64,000 bases of DNA from Nonlabens ulvanivorans (lineage in GTDB: Bacteria > Bacteroidota > Bacteroidia > Flavobacteriales > Flavobacteriaceae). The notes under the pieces are model-generated. The model searched no databases, was not told the DNA's origin, and saw only the letters and a program-made list of their open reading frames with translations. The stretch's first letter is position 1; every line of letters starts with the position of its first letter. Both the position numbers and the translations under genes were made by a program. Below are positions 46,751 through 56,267 of this stretch, one piece after another. Location: assembly GCF_000732625.1 (NCBI RefSeq), contig NZ_JPJI01000032.1, positions 1,226,193 through 1,290,192 of the forward strand, given 5' to 3'.

Positions 46751-47272
46751 ATGGCAACACAAGGAAAAGATTTATCACATTACGATAAAAACAATTTACC
46801 CGATGCCGCAGCAATGCGTATCGGGATTGTTGTTTCTGAATGGAATGATGATATTACAGAAAACCTTTATAAAGGTGCTGTAGAGGCTTTAATGGACTGT
46901 GGTGTTGACCAGTTTAATATTCATAGAATGAACGTTCCTGGTTCTTTTGAGTTGATCTATGGATGTAAAACGATGCAGCACAGATCTTATCCAGTGGTTA
47001 ATAGAAGAACTAAAAAACCATTAGACGCGATAATTGCTATAGGTAATGTGATTAGAGGAGAAACCGCTCATTTTGACTTTGTATGTCAAGGTGTTACTCA
47101 AGGAATTAAAGATCTTAATTTAAATAAAACTCGTATTCCTGTTATCTTTTGTGTTTTAACAGACGATACCCATGCGCAATCTGCTGCTCGTAGCGGTGGA
47201 CAACATGGAAATAAAGGGTCTGAGGCGGCTATAGCTGCAATAAAAATGGCCGCTATTAAAAACGACCATTAA
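46751..47272 (+). CDS. ribH: 6,7-dimethyl-8-ribityllumazine synthase
   Basis: The penultimate step of riboflavin synthesis, joining the butanone phosphate and the ribitylaminouracil. Contains VPGSFELIYGCKTM, AIIAIGNVIRGETAHFDFVCQG and VPVIFCVLT-like (IPVIFCVLTDDTHAQSAARSG), with the catalytic histidine in the ETAHFD loop. At 173 residues it is slightly longer than many because of a polar start. The gene ends at a terminator that overlaps the subtilase stop. Confidence 0.95.
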   Translation: MATQGKDLSHYDKNNLPDAAAMRIGIVVSEWNDDITENLYKGAVEALMDCGVDQFNIHRMNVPGSFELIYGCKTMQHRSYPVVNRRTKKPLDAIIAIGNVIRGETAHFDFVCQGVTQGIKDLNLNKTRIPVIFCVLTDDTHAQSAARSGGQHGNKGSEAAIAAIKMAAIKNDH

Positions 47273-47298
47273 TTAGATACTTGTTTATAATAATATTT

Positions 47299-47330
47299 GA
47301 AAGCTGATTATTTTATAATCAGCTTTTTTG
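47299..47330. terminator. Terminator shared by ribH and the convergent subtilase gene
   Basis: aagctgattat (47301-47311) pairs with ataatcagctt (47315-47325), three-base loop, T run to 47329. The stem includes the subtilase stop codon, so this gene's last codons are part of the ribH terminator. Confidence 0.85.
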
Positions 47331-50300
47331 TTGTTTGTAATTCTCCAGTGCTAACTCTAACAAAATATAATCCTGATTTATAATTACTCACATCTAGCTT
47401 TGTAGTCATTGAACTTTTGACTTTATCAGCTTGTAGAATCACCTGACCTAAACTATTCATAATTTGAATTTCTACAGTTTCTGCGGTAAGTTTATCTATT
47501 TCTATAAATGCTATTGTATTTGCTGGGTTAGGATATAAATTTACAGCACTTGCTAATTTGTTTTCTTTATTTGATAATGTGCTATTTAGAGATATGTTAT
47601 CAATATATGTACTGTTACTGTAATCATTAAGGTTAACAAACCTTAATACTATATCATTACCTACAAACGAGCTTAAGTCTATACTTTCTTGTCGCCAGTC
47701 TGAAGCACTGCTAGGTGTCCAAGTACTATTAGTATAGGGTACCGTGGCAAGTGTTAAGCCATCTTTAAAATAAATTTGATTGTATGTACTACCGCAATCT
47801 GTAGATAATTCTACTCTTAGTCCATCATTGTAGGTTGCAGACCATTGTGCTTTTGCTAAATCAAAAGTAAGTGTAGCGGTACCATTAAAATTTAAATCAT
47901 AATAATTTGTAGTAAAAGAATCTGTTTGTCCACGTGAGGTATAGTTTGCACCGTCAATGAATGCAGCTGTTGTCGGATTTCCATTAACTCCTATAACATT
48001 CATCTCTTCAGTCCATGTCGTATTTCCATCTGGATTATCAAGTATCCATCCTGTAGGTAGTACACCATTTACATCAAAAGGTTCTACAATGTCTAATGAT
48101 TCACTTGTTGCTGTAGCAAAATAATCAAGTGTTTTTTCATCGTTTACTAATTGTTCATCATTAGTTGTGCTTACCCAAACACGTAATGTGCCTGCACCAT
48201 TTGCGTTCACAGTTGCTGGTGTGTTGAAGTTATATAAAATGGAAGAACCTGCATTAAGAGTTCCATTATAAGTCTCTTGTATCATAGCATTATTATCGAT
48301 TTGATATGATACTGTAAAGTTAGACTGGTCTTGTGATCCTAGGTTCTCTATACTGGCCGATACAATGATAGGTCCAGGATTACAAATGAATTGAAAATCT
48401 GCTGTGGTATTCAAAATACTTACAACCGTTAAATCGTTGCTTAGTGAGCAATTTAATAATCCACTGCCGTCATATTCTATAGCATTGTTACGCAGACTAG
48501 TCCATCCATTGCCGCCAGAAGCGCTGATGGCTATCCATTGTACATCGTTAATGTTTGTAATAGGTATACTGTAGCTTAAAGTTGTACTGCTACCATTTAC
48601 TTCCATAAATTGTTGTCCTAAAGTATAAATATCATATGAAGTGGCACCTGGCATCGCGTTCCATGATACATTAATATATGTCGGGCATACTTGTGTAATG
48701 CTTAAACCTGTCACTCGTTGAGCAATAGAAAATGCAGCGTCACTAGTGTCTGTATTACCATTACTATCAGTTATTCTTACGAGACATTGACCAGAGACAT
48801 CATTAGGTACGGTCCATTCATATAATAAACTTGTATTACTTACAGTTGCGATTGCATTCCAACTCGTACCGTTATCAGAGCTATATTCTAATGAGAGATT
48901 ACCGCTAGTATTAGTAGCATCCCATTGAATAAACTCTGTACTACCTGGTGTTAAAGATTCACCACCATTAGGATATGTGATGTTTAGTTGGTCTTCTATT
49001 ATTTCATAAACGACATAGAATTTTTGGATTCCCATGGGTATATTAAATCCTGTAATATCTACAGTATAATCACCAGCGATAGGATTATCAATTACGACTT
49101 GTTCCATGTTATTCAGTCGATCTATTCCAGTAGTAGCTGGAGCATTAAGAGTCACAGCATTTGGGCTGCTATTGAGAACCCATGGATTGTAAATAGAACC
49201 AGCTGGATCACTCACCACTAGATCTAAGTCGTTAACTAGAGCAGTGGAAACACCAGTAGCAGCTGCCGGATCATTCCAGTATAGCATTATTCTAACTTGT
49301 GAAGCATTTTGTGGTACAGGAACAACACGACTTTGTGATGTGCCTTGTGAAACCGTTCTGCTAAAAAAATTACGTCCTTCAATTGTTTTAACAGCTCTTA
49401 ACCCATTTACAATTCCCCAGCCGTATTGAAAATCAGGACCAGTATTACCTACGTCATTTGCGGTATTAAGCATGATAGCCTTTATTAAAGCTGACTCTGG
49501 TAAAACACCATTTGCTATGGTTTGATAAGCATCATATAATTGAGCCGCTACACCTGCAATTCCAGGTGCCGCACCTGAGGTTCCTCCAAAAGATAAATAA
49601 CCGTTGTTTTCATTAGTTGATATATGACCTTGCCCATGAGCTGTAATATCTGGCTTGATACGTCCATCGGTAGCAGGTCCATTACTACTGCTTCCCGCAA
49701 GAGTACCGTCATCATTTACATTTGCGGTTGCAATTACATTTTTACCTTGTTTGTGTCCACCCGTTATATTTCCCCATTGGCCACCAGCACCATATCCGCA
49801 ATCAGCCCCATTAGAATTTCCTGCAGAAAATACATGTAATAATGAAGGTGTATTATTAATTTGAGTATCGACAGTATTTGCAGTTATGGTATAGCCTGCA
49901 TTACATCCATTTCCATAAGAAGAGTTGGTGATTTGAACATCTCCATTTGCGATAAGTGATGTCGTCGCGCTATCTAGAAAAGAAGAAGCATAATTTGAGA
50001 TATAAACATTAGATCCAGCTGCCATACCGCGATTTTCTGGATTGAGGTTTCCAGCACCAGCTAAAATACCAGCAACACCATCGCCGTGCGTTTGTCCTGA
50101 ACCACTAGCCTGTGAGTTGTCTATGCGGCCTTCAAAATCGATATGCGGTCCAACAATTCCATCATCTCTTACTAGAACACCAATGCCAGCACCAGTGTAG
50201 TTTCTTCCACCTACCTGTTGCGTGTCTAGATTATTAGACCTGTGTAAACCTCTTCCATCAGTATCTTCTTTTATGGATGGAGGCGCGATGATGTCCATAT

Positions 50301-50910
50301 ATTGAACATAGTTACGAGAGGCAATCTCATTAATACGATCATTGTCAATGGCGACCATGACGTTGTGACCACTTGTAAAAACTTCTATAATATCAATACC
50401 ATCGTTTTTTAAGTCTATACTAATTTCCTCTGGAGTAATTGATTTGAAATATTGAATCTGGATAAGGATTTTATCTCCTCGAATAGCCCAATTACCGATA
50501 GTCTCATTTTTAAGATCATGTGATAATTTCATGCGATTATCATAAGGTCTAATTGTAATGACTCCTTTTTGTTTTAAAAATATAGGACTTACTTCTTGTG
50601 ATGCTGTAAAAGCATAAGTTCTATGAGGTAAATAGGCTTCAAGTGTAATTCCTGCAGCTTTTAATTCTTGTTGAACTATGTAAGTAGGAGTTTGTGCAAA
50701 TTGTATCCATCCAGTATAGCTGTTTTTTAATACACTATTTGATGGAAATTGTGACCATTGAAAGTTATCGATATTAGTTTCCATGGTAATGATATCTCCT
50801 TGAAAATCTATCGGATATGAGTCTTGAGAAAAAGATAACGTACTAAAACAAATGATTAGAAAAGAGATAGTCCCTTTAAGGATGCTGTTTACTGGATTGG
50901 TTAGATTCAT
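47308..50910 (-). CDS. Subtilisin-family serine protease with T9SS sorting domain
   Basis: A 1200-residue secreted peptidase. Signal peptide at about 1-29 (LSFSQ). The S8 catalytic triad is D249 (VRDDG), H275 (HGDGVAG) and S445 (GTSGAAPG), with N365 in SAGNS for the oxyanion hole. Downstream are a proprotein-convertase-P-like beta region, a segment like PNGGESLTPGSTEF, an FnIII-like domain (TYINVSWNAMPGATSYDIY), a MAM/jelly-roll-like module and the type A sorting tail (YPNPANTIAFIEI ... GLYFVRV ... KKLIIK). It is inferred to be exported by the type IX system and to degrade external protein. Confidence 0.93.
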   Translation of the reverse strand: MNLTNPVNSILKGTISFLIICFSTLSFSQDSYPIDFQGDIITMETNIDNFQWSQFPSNSVLKNSYTGWIQFAQTPTYIVQQELKAAGITLEAYLPHRTYAFTASQEVSPIFLKQKGVITIRPYDNRMKLSHDLKNETIGNWAIRGDKILIQIQYFKSITPEEISIDLKNDGIDIIEVFTSGHNVMVAIDNDRINEIASRNYVQYMDIIAPPSIKEDTDGRGLHRSNNLDTQQVGGRNYTGAGIGVLVRDDGIVGPHIDFEGRIDNSQASGSGQTHGDGVAGILAGAGNLNPENRGMAAGSNVYISNYASSFLDSATTSLIANGDVQITNSSYGNGCNAGYTITANTVDTQINNTPSLLHVFSAGNSNGADCGYGAGGQWGNITGGHKQGKNVIATANVNDDGTLAGSSSNGPATDGRIKPDITAHGQGHISTNENNGYLSFGGTSGAAPGIAGVAAQLYDAYQTIANGVLPESALIKAIMLNTANDVGNTGPDFQYGWGIVNGLRAVKTIEGRNFFSRTVSQGTSQSRVVPVPQNASQVRIMLYWNDPAAATGVSTALVNDLDLVVSDPAGSIYNPWVLNSSPNAVTLNAPATTGIDRLNNMEQVVIDNPIAGDYTVDITGFNIPMGIQKFYVVYEIIEDQLNITYPNGGESLTPGSTEFIQWDATNTSGNLSLEYSSDNGTSWNAIATVSNTSLLYEWTVPNDVSGQCLVRITDSNGNTDTSDAAFSIAQRVTGLSITQVCPTYINVSWNAMPGATSYDIYTLGQQFMEVNGSSTTLSYSIPITNINDVQWIAISASGGNGWTSLRNNAIEYDGSGLLNCSLSNDLTVVSILNTTADFQFICNPGPIIVSASIENLGSQDQSNFTVSYQIDNNAMIQETYNGTLNAGSSILYNFNTPATVNANGAGTLRVWVSTTNDEQLVNDEKTLDYFATATSESLDIVEPFDVNGVLPTGWILDNPDGNTTWTEEMNVIGVNGNPTTAAFIDGANYTSRGQTDSFTTNYYDLNFNGTATLTFDLAKAQWSATYNDGLRVELSTDCGSTYNQIYFKDGLTLATVPYTNSTWTPSSASDWRQESIDLSSFVGNDIVLRFVNLNDYSNSTYIDNISLNSTLSNKENKLASAVNLYPNPANTIAFIEIDKLTAETVEIQIMNSLGQVILQADKVKSSMTTKLDVSNYKSGLYFVRVSTGELQTTKKLIIK

Positions 50911-51000
50911 GTTATAAAAGTCTTTTTTGGAAGCCTTAAATATAATGCCTAAACATCACAAAAAGATTACACTATTATAGAATGGGTTGACTTGTTGATG

Positions 51001-51024
51001 ATTACGCTTTCGCGAAAGCGTAAT
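51001..51024. repeat. Iterated palindrome, copy 13 (intergenic, 24-base perfect)
   Basis: The longest perfect copy, core acgctttcgcgaaagcgt with att/aat flanks. It lies in the divergent spacer between the subtilase gene and the small membrane protein gene at 51147. Confidence 0.93.
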
Positions 51025-51096
51025 TATTCAACATAACACGTCTTTAAACGGCTATTTTTTAATTATTAGTCATATTGTTGATAGTCGGTATGGTGT

Positions 51097-51131
51097 TTGA
51101 CGTATCTACAATAGCATATTTATTAACTTTG
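51097..51131 (+). promoter_or_regulatory. Candidate Bacteroidota-type promoter
   Basis: TTG (51097-51099), 24-base spacer, TAACTTTG (51124-51131). The -7 box is a perfect match; the spacer is slightly long. It would serve the small membrane protein gene and mutL. Confidence 0.55.
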
Positions 51132-51146
51132 TAATAAACCATAATC

Positions 51147-51428
51147 ATGGGAATTCTAACACGTCGCAAAAATAAAAAGTATAGTTACGAGCCTCGCTTT
51201 TATAAGCAAGAGGAAGGAACACGACCGTTTGAAATTAAACATAAATTTGATGAACACCGATCAACTATTGATGCTGGTGGTTTAAAAAATAGGTTTAATA
51301 CAGCGATGAGTGATTATAAGCAAGGTGTAGATGCAGGTGTTAAAAAACGCTTATATATCATTGTAGCTGTGCTTGTATTAGTCTTTTTATGGTTAATTGA
51401 TTTTGATTTATCCATATTTAAATTTTAG
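51147..51428 (+). CDS. Small conserved membrane protein upstream of mutL
   Basis: A 93-residue protein with a basic, tyrosine-rich cytosolic start (RRKNKKYSYEPRFYKQEEG), a helical middle and one membrane helix at about 69-89 near the C-terminus, the layout of a tail-anchored protein. Flavobacterial homologues are sometimes called riboflavin synthase subunit beta; nothing in the sequence supports this. Nine bases separate it from mutL, so it is probably co-transcribed. Function unknown. Confidence 0.75.
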   Translation: MGILTRRKNKKYSYEPRFYKQEEGTRPFEIKHKFDEHRSTIDAGGLKNRFNTAMSDYKQGVDAGVKKRLYIIVAVLVLVFLWLIDFDLSIFKF

Positions 51429-51437
51429 ATTGACTTC

Positions 51438-53270
51438 ATGTCAGACATTATAAGATTATTGCCCGATCACGTGGCCAACCAGATCGCGGCTGGAGAAGTT
51501 GTGCAACGACCTGCCAGTGTTGTAAAGGAGTTGTTAGAAAACGCCATCGATGCTGGAGCCACACAAATTTCTTTAATTATTAAAGATGCTGGTAAAACAC
51601 TTGTGCAGGTCATTGATGATGGAAAAGGGATGAGCATGACTGATGCTCGTATGGCGTTTGAAAGACATGCTACTTCAAAAATCACTAATGCAAATGATCT
51701 TTTTGATTTGCACACAAAAGGGTTTCGTGGTGAAGCGCTTGCTTCTGTAGCGGCTATTGCACATGTGTCGTTAAAAACCAAGAGAGAAGATGATGATCTA
51801 GGTACTATTCTTGAAATAGAAGGTAGTAAGGTTGTCAATCAAGAACCTGTCGTAACCACAAAGGGAACTATGATTAGCGTTCGCAATTTGTTTTACAATG
51901 TACCAGCACGTCGTAAATTTTTAAAATCTGATAATGTAGAATTACGCAACATTACTGATGAGTTTCATCGTGTTGCTATGGCGCATCCTCAAGTAGGACT
52001 TAAATTCTCTAGTAACGATACAGAGCTATTTAATTTACCAATTAGTAATTACAGACAGCGTATTGTAAATATTATGGGAGCAAAGACTAATGAAAAGTTA
52101 GTTCCTGTAGAAGAAGAAACAGAACTAGTTAAAATATCTGGTTTTGTAGGTAAACCAGAGTTTGCTCGTAAAACTAAAGGTTTACAGTATTTCTTTGTTA
52201 ATGACCGATTTATTAAGCATAATTATCTACATCACGCCGTGACTAGTGCTTTTGAAGGCTTGCTTAAAGAGAAAAATAATCCAACATATTTTTTATTTTT
52301 AGATGTGCCTAAGGATAGTGTGGATATCAATATTCATCCTACAAAAACTGAGGTAAAATTTGACGATGAGCATAGTTTATATGCCATTGTTAGAGCAAGT
52401 GTAAAACATGCGCTAGGACAGTTCAGTATTAATGCGATTGATTTTGACAAAGAACCTCAATACGAGGTTCCTTATGAGTATACTAAGAAAAATACCAGTT
52501 CTCCTAAAATAGAAGTTAATCCAGATTTTAATCCATTTTCAAATACTGGCAGTTCTAGTTCTAGCACCAGTAAATCAACTCCATCTTATAGTAAACCTGC
52601 GCCGCAAGCATGGGAATCGCTATATGCTGGATTAGATGATTCTTCAACCTTACTAGATGAGACAGAAGAGGTGTCGATGACTACATCGATGTTTGAGGAT
52701 GAGAAAGTAACGCGCAATATTTTTCAATTACAGCGCAAATTTATCATCAGCACATTAAAGAGTGGTATGCTGGTCATTCATCAAAATCGTGCTCACGAAC
52801 GTGTTTTGTATGAGCAATTATTAAAGCATATCACTGTACAGAGAGGTACAAGTCAACAATTATTATTTCCGTTGAGACTTAATTTACCTGTTGATGAAGT
52901 GTCTATTTTAACACAATTACAAGAACAGCTAGAGCAGACAGGTTTTATCTTTAAAACATTAGCAAATAATGTTGTTGAAATTGTAGGCTTACCTATCCAG
53001 TTGAAAGAAAAACACGTGCCGGAAGTTCTGGAAACTATCATCAGGGATAGCGAATTAGATTTACCTAAAGAAAGTTTTTCTCAATCAGATCGGCTAGCAG
53101 CTACCATGGCTAGAGGAATGGCCATCAGAAGTGGAGAATCTATGAGTCAAGAGGCTATGGAGAATCTTGTCGATGAATTATTTGCTTGTAAAGAGTCAGA
53201 ACTTACCGCTCAAGGAAAAAAGGTGTTCATAAATATCACGGGCGAAAGCCTAAATTTAAAGTTCAACTAG
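51438..53270 (+). CDS. mutL: DNA mismatch repair protein MutL
   Basis: A 610-residue GHKL ATPase: ELLENAIDAGAT, DDGKGM and KGFRGEALASVAAIA, then VPARRKFLKSD, all as in MutL. A serine-rich linker (about 370-400) leads to the dimerisation domain. In MutL proteins that nick DNA this domain has DQHAx2Ex4E; here the site reads H448-Q-N-R-A-H-E-R-V-L-Y-E, losing the aspartate and histidine. The CPHGRP-type motif near the end is also absent (ACKESELTAQGKK). Nicking by this protein is therefore doubtful. Two rhomboid genes follow with 1-base spacing and overlap. Confidence 0.93.
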   Translation: MSDIIRLLPDHVANQIAAGEVVQRPASVVKELLENAIDAGATQISLIIKDAGKTLVQVIDDGKGMSMTDARMAFERHATSKITNANDLFDLHTKGFRGEALASVAAIAHVSLKTKREDDDLGTILEIEGSKVVNQEPVVTTKGTMISVRNLFYNVPARRKFLKSDNVELRNITDEFHRVAMAHPQVGLKFSSNDTELFNLPISNYRQRIVNIMGAKTNEKLVPVEEETELVKISGFVGKPEFARKTKGLQYFFVNDRFIKHNYLHHAVTSAFEGLLKEKNNPTYFLFLDVPKDSVDINIHPTKTEVKFDDEHSLYAIVRASVKHALGQFSINAIDFDKEPQYEVPYEYTKKNTSSPKIEVNPDFNPFSNTGSSSSSTSKSTPSYSKPAPQAWESLYAGLDDSSTLLDETEEVSMTTSMFEDEKVTRNIFQLQRKFIISTLKSGMLVIHQNRAHERVLYEQLLKHITVQRGTSQQLLFPLRLNLPVDEVSILTQLQEQLEQTGFIFKTLANNVVEIVGLPIQLKEKHVPEVLETIIRDSELDLPKESFSQSDRLAATMARGMAIRSGESMSQEAMENLVDELFACKESELTAQGKKVFINITGESLNLKFN

Positions 53271-53271
53271 T

Positions 53272-53973
53272 ATGTTTAGTAACATGACGCCTGTAGTAAA
53301 AGGCATTATTATTCTTAATGTCGTTTTTTATGTAGGGACTGTTTTTATTGCTCCAGGATTATATGACACATTTGCCCTTCATTTCTTTGAAGATCCAAGG
53401 TTTCAAATATGGCAACCGATATCGCACATGTTCATGCATGATTCTGCAAATTTTCTACATATTTTAATGAATATGTATGTGTTAGCTATTTTTGGTCCGC
53501 CACTGGAACGCTGGATGGGAAACAATAAGTTTATTTTCTTTTACTTAAGTTCTGGAATAGGAGCTTATTTATTAACTACAGGAATAGACTACTACGAGTA
53601 TATAACATGGACTAGTGAGGCGATAGAAGCAGGCGCTACTCAAGCTATTGTAGATCAACAGCTTTTTGGTACCGCTAGTAATCCTAATTTTTGGGGTGTA
53701 ATGGTAGGAGCAAGTGGATGCACCTTTGGTGTACTGGCAGGATTTGCTTTTTTATATCCTAATGTGAAATTACAAATTCTATTTATTCCTTTTCCTATTG
53801 CGGCAAAATGGTTGATAGGTGCCTACTTTGCATACGAGACCATAGCGACATTAGGTATTACAGGTGTACAAGATAATATCGGGCATGCAGCACACGTCGG
53901 TGGTGCTATAGTAGGCTTTATAATTACCTGGTACTGGAAAAGAAATAGCATGGACAAATACCGTTGGGATTAA
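53272..53973 (+). CDS. Rhomboid intramembrane serine protease, copy 1
   Basis: A 233-residue six-helix protease. Catalytic S148 in G146-A-S-G149, catalytic H208 in HAAHVGG, and H63-x3-N67 in LHILMNM for the oxyanion hole; all residues needed for activity are present. It starts 1 base after mutL and shares one base with the next rhomboid gene (TAATG), so the three are probably one operon. Substrates unknown. Confidence 0.93.
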   Translation: MFSNMTPVVKGIIILNVVFYVGTVFIAPGLYDTFALHFFEDPRFQIWQPISHMFMHDSANFLHILMNMYVLAIFGPPLERWMGNNKFIFFYLSSGIGAYLLTTGIDYYEYITWTSEAIEAGATQAIVDQQLFGTASNPNFWGVMVGASGCTFGVLAGFAFLYPNVKLQILFIPFPIAAKWLIGAYFAYETIATLGITGVQDNIGHAAHVGGAIVGFIITWYWKRNSMDKYRWD

Positions 53974-54836
53974 TGACTTTCATAGATGATTTAAAAAGTA
54001 AGTATGCACAGCAAACAGCATTAGGTCAATTAATTGTTGTCATTGTGGCGTTAACTTTAGTGTCGTGGTTATTACAATATGTATATGCGCCATCATACTA
54101 CTGGTTCAGGTTACCACCAGGTTTATGGGAGACTTTATTACAACCGTGGTCCATAATAACCTATGCCTTTTTACATTCCGGTATTTTTCATTTATTTTGG
54201 AATATGTTGATACTGTTCAGTTTTGGACAGATGATGCTTAATTTTTTTAATAGTCGTCAACTAATCACTTTATTCTTTGCAGGTGTTTTAAGTGGAGCTG
54301 CTTTTTATTTATTAGGCGAAAGCTTGTTTTCTACCTATGTAAATTCAGCTGGATTAGTAGGAGCAAGTGCTGGTGTTTATGCAGTAGCCTTATTTGTATG
54401 CTCATATCAGCCAGATACAGAGGTGCGATTGGTTTTCTTTAATTTAAAACTCAAGTATATAGGATACTTTTTATTAGTCATGACGATTGCTGGAATTTTT
54501 GCTCGTGATAATGTCGGTGGAAATTTAGCTCACCTAGGCGGTATCGCTATTGGATTTTATACCGCACATAAAATGCGTGATGGTATAGATATTTTGAAAG
54601 GACTCTCATCAGTTGGTGATTGGTTTCAATCAATGTTTAAATCGACTCCTAAAAAGGAAAAGAAGGCGCCTATGAAAACGGTTTACCGCAATAAGAAATC
54701 TACTAATAGTACTGCTAAAGAGAAGTCTACACAGCAAAAGAAAATTGATGCTATTCTAGATAAAATATCTGCAAGCGGTTATGAAAGCCTTAGTAAAGCA
54801 GAGAAAGATTTTTTATTTAAAGCAGGTAAGGATTAA
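53973..54836 (+). CDS. Rhomboid intramembrane serine protease, copy 2, with C-terminal extension
   Basis: From the ATG at 53973 (a TTG three codons upstream is less likely) it is 287 residues. Catalytic S132 in G130-A-S-A-G134, H187 in NLAHLGG and H73-x3-N77. After the last helix, about 75 residues of basic linker and a short helical module (DAILDKISASGYESLSKAEKDFLF) follow, a cytosolic tail seen in many Bacteroidota rhomboids. The two tandem copies differ in the loop between helices 3 and 4 and so may have different substrates. Confidence 0.92.
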   Translation: MTFIDDLKSKYAQQTALGQLIVVIVALTLVSWLLQYVYAPSYYWFRLPPGLWETLLQPWSIITYAFLHSGIFHLFWNMLILFSFGQMMLNFFNSRQLITLFFAGVLSGAAFYLLGESLFSTYVNSAGLVGASAGVYAVALFVCSYQPDTEVRLVFFNLKLKYIGYFLLVMTIAGIFARDNVGGNLAHLGGIAIGFYTAHKMRDGIDILKGLSSVGDWFQSMFKSTPKKEKKAPMKTVYRNKKSTNSTAKEKSTQQKKIDAILDKISASGYESLSKAEKDFLFKAGKD

Positions 54837-54855
54837 GCAGCGATGTCTTTAAATG

Positions 54856-54873
54856 ACGCTTTCGCGAAAGCGT
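54856..54873. repeat. Iterated palindrome acgctttcgcgaaagcgt, copy 14 (intergenic)
   Basis: Perfect 18-base copy between the convergent rhomboid and TRIC genes. The spacer holds no other terminator-like hairpin. Confidence 0.9.
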
Positions 54874-54898
54874 AATAATTCTACCACTACTTTTAAAA

Positions 54899-55507
54899 TT
54901 AATCAAGGTAAGGACGTGGTAATTGCCATTTAAATTTAACGGCCAGCATACGAATCACAATAACCGAAATACCTGACACGATAAATGTGATGTTTTCTGG
55001 AGCCTCAAATTTTCTAAGAATAAAGTAAATACCGCCACCAGCGATACATGCGGTAGCATAAATGTTTTTACGAAAAATCACGGGAATCTCATTTACTAGT
55101 ATATCCCTAATCACACCACCAAAACAGGCCGTAATACAACCTAGTGTGACACAAATAAACGGATGTAGTCCTGCAGTGATTCCCATTTCTAGACCTACAA
55201 CGGTATATAAACCGATACCTATCGTGTCAAAAAAGAAAAGTGTTTTGCGCAGTTTTAACAACTTCTGACTAAATATGAAAGTTACCAGTACACATATTAA
55301 TATAGTATAGACTAGATTCATATTAGTCATCCAGGATACGGGACTCACACCTAGTAAGATATCTCTCAATGTGCCACCACCAGCAGCGGTAACAAATGCA
55401 ATGATAATAATACCAAAGGCGTCTAGTTTTTTATTGTATGCGGCAAGAGCACCAGATATGGCAAACGCTACCGTTCCCAATAAATCAATTACTTGTATAA
55501 AATCCAT
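54899..55507 (-). CDS. TRIC family cation channel (UPF0126)
   Basis: A 202-residue membrane protein with two copies of a three-helix unit plus a seventh helix. Each unit has the glycine-rich pore segment: AAGGGTLRDILLG in the first and ACFGGVIRDILVNEIP in the second. This is the trimeric intracellular cation channel family, which moves potassium. The start abuts the stop of the RDD gene with no gap, so the two are co-transcribed. Confidence 0.9.
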   Translation of the reverse strand: MDFIQVIDLLGTVAFAISGALAAYNKKLDAFGIIIIAFVTAAGGGTLRDILLGVSPVSWMTNMNLVYTILICVLVTFIFSQKLLKLRKTLFFFDTIGIGLYTVVGLEMGITAGLHPFICVTLGCITACFGGVIRDILVNEIPVIFRKNIYATACIAGGGIYFILRKFEAPENITFIVSGISVIVIRMLAVKFKWQLPRPYLD

Positions 55508-56230
55508 CTAGCGTCCTTGTGTGAGGTATGTATAGTCTTTAAGGATCGTACGTATAAAAATACCATCTCTCAATTCTGAATTAGTCTGCAACAGCTCTTC
55601 TACTTTATGACGTAATTGGTGTAGAGCCTTAAAGTCACGACTCTCTGCAGCGAGTCTATAAATTTCTTTAATCTCGTTAACATCATTGTCACTTAGATTA
55701 TTAACCATCATAAAGGTAGGTTCATAACTCTGATCTACTTCTTCTAAGATGGTATGACTAATTTTAGTTGTTTTGCGAGCGTCTATAACAATAGTATCTG
55801 AAGCAGAGTCTCCTAATCGCTGATTTTTTTCTGTAAAAATGATAGCAATAATTCCCACGCCGCCGTTAGTAGACCAGATATCTATTAATCTTATAATCCA
55901 TGTGGTTAAATAGTCAGACCATCTAGCTGGTGATCCGTCTATTTTAACGACTCTCATTTTCATAATAAATTTACCAGGAGTACGACCACCAAATGCGATA
56001 TTAAAGAATAGACTATAAAAAGCTACTGGAAGGAAAAGTAATTCTGAAATACCAAAATAAGTGTTGTTATCTACTATATCCCTAAAACCTAAACCGATGT
56101 AATCAATTACAATTAAATACACAGCCATGACTAGCAGGTCAATAATAAATGCGACGATACGATATCCTAGACTAGAAACCTGATAGTTAATATTAACATT
56201 TTGAGCTGTATTTACATTTGTGTTGGACAT
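55508..56230 (-). CDS. RDD family membrane protein
   Basis: Start at the ATG at 56230 (MSNTNVNTAQNVNINYQV), 240 residues. The RDD domain (SLGYRIVAFIIDLLVMAVYL) with the first arginine and aspartates, then GGRTPGKFIMKMRVVKIDG, is at about 20-150; the last about 80 residues are helical and cytosolic. It diverges from the SpoIIM-like gene 37 bases away. RDD proteins are commonly encoded beside MoxR/DUF58 clusters, as here, and some work in sodium or compatible-solute transport. Confidence 0.87.
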   Translation of the reverse strand: MSNTNVNTAQNVNINYQVSSLGYRIVAFIIDLLVMAVYLIVIDYIGLGFRDIVDNNTYFGISELLFLPVAFYSLFFNIAFGGRTPGKFIMKMRVVKIDGSPARWSDYLTTWIIRLIDIWSTNGGVGIIAIIFTEKNQRLGDSASDTIVIDARKTTKISHTILEEVDQSYEPTFMMVNNLSDNDVNEIKEIYRLAAESRDFKALHQLRHKVEELLQTNSELRDGIFIRTILKDYTYLTQGR

Positions 56231-56267
56231 GCTGAAATTAGTTTTTATCTTAGCCAAAAAACGTGCT

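Noticed and set aside
49624-49864. Two plus-strand frames opposite the subtilase
   Set aside because: They overlap each other in different frames and lie opposite conserved catalytic sequence.
51147-51428. Naming the 93-residue protein riboflavin synthase subunit beta
   Set aside because: It is a tail-anchored small protein without lumazine synthase motifs; the true ribH is at 46751-47272.
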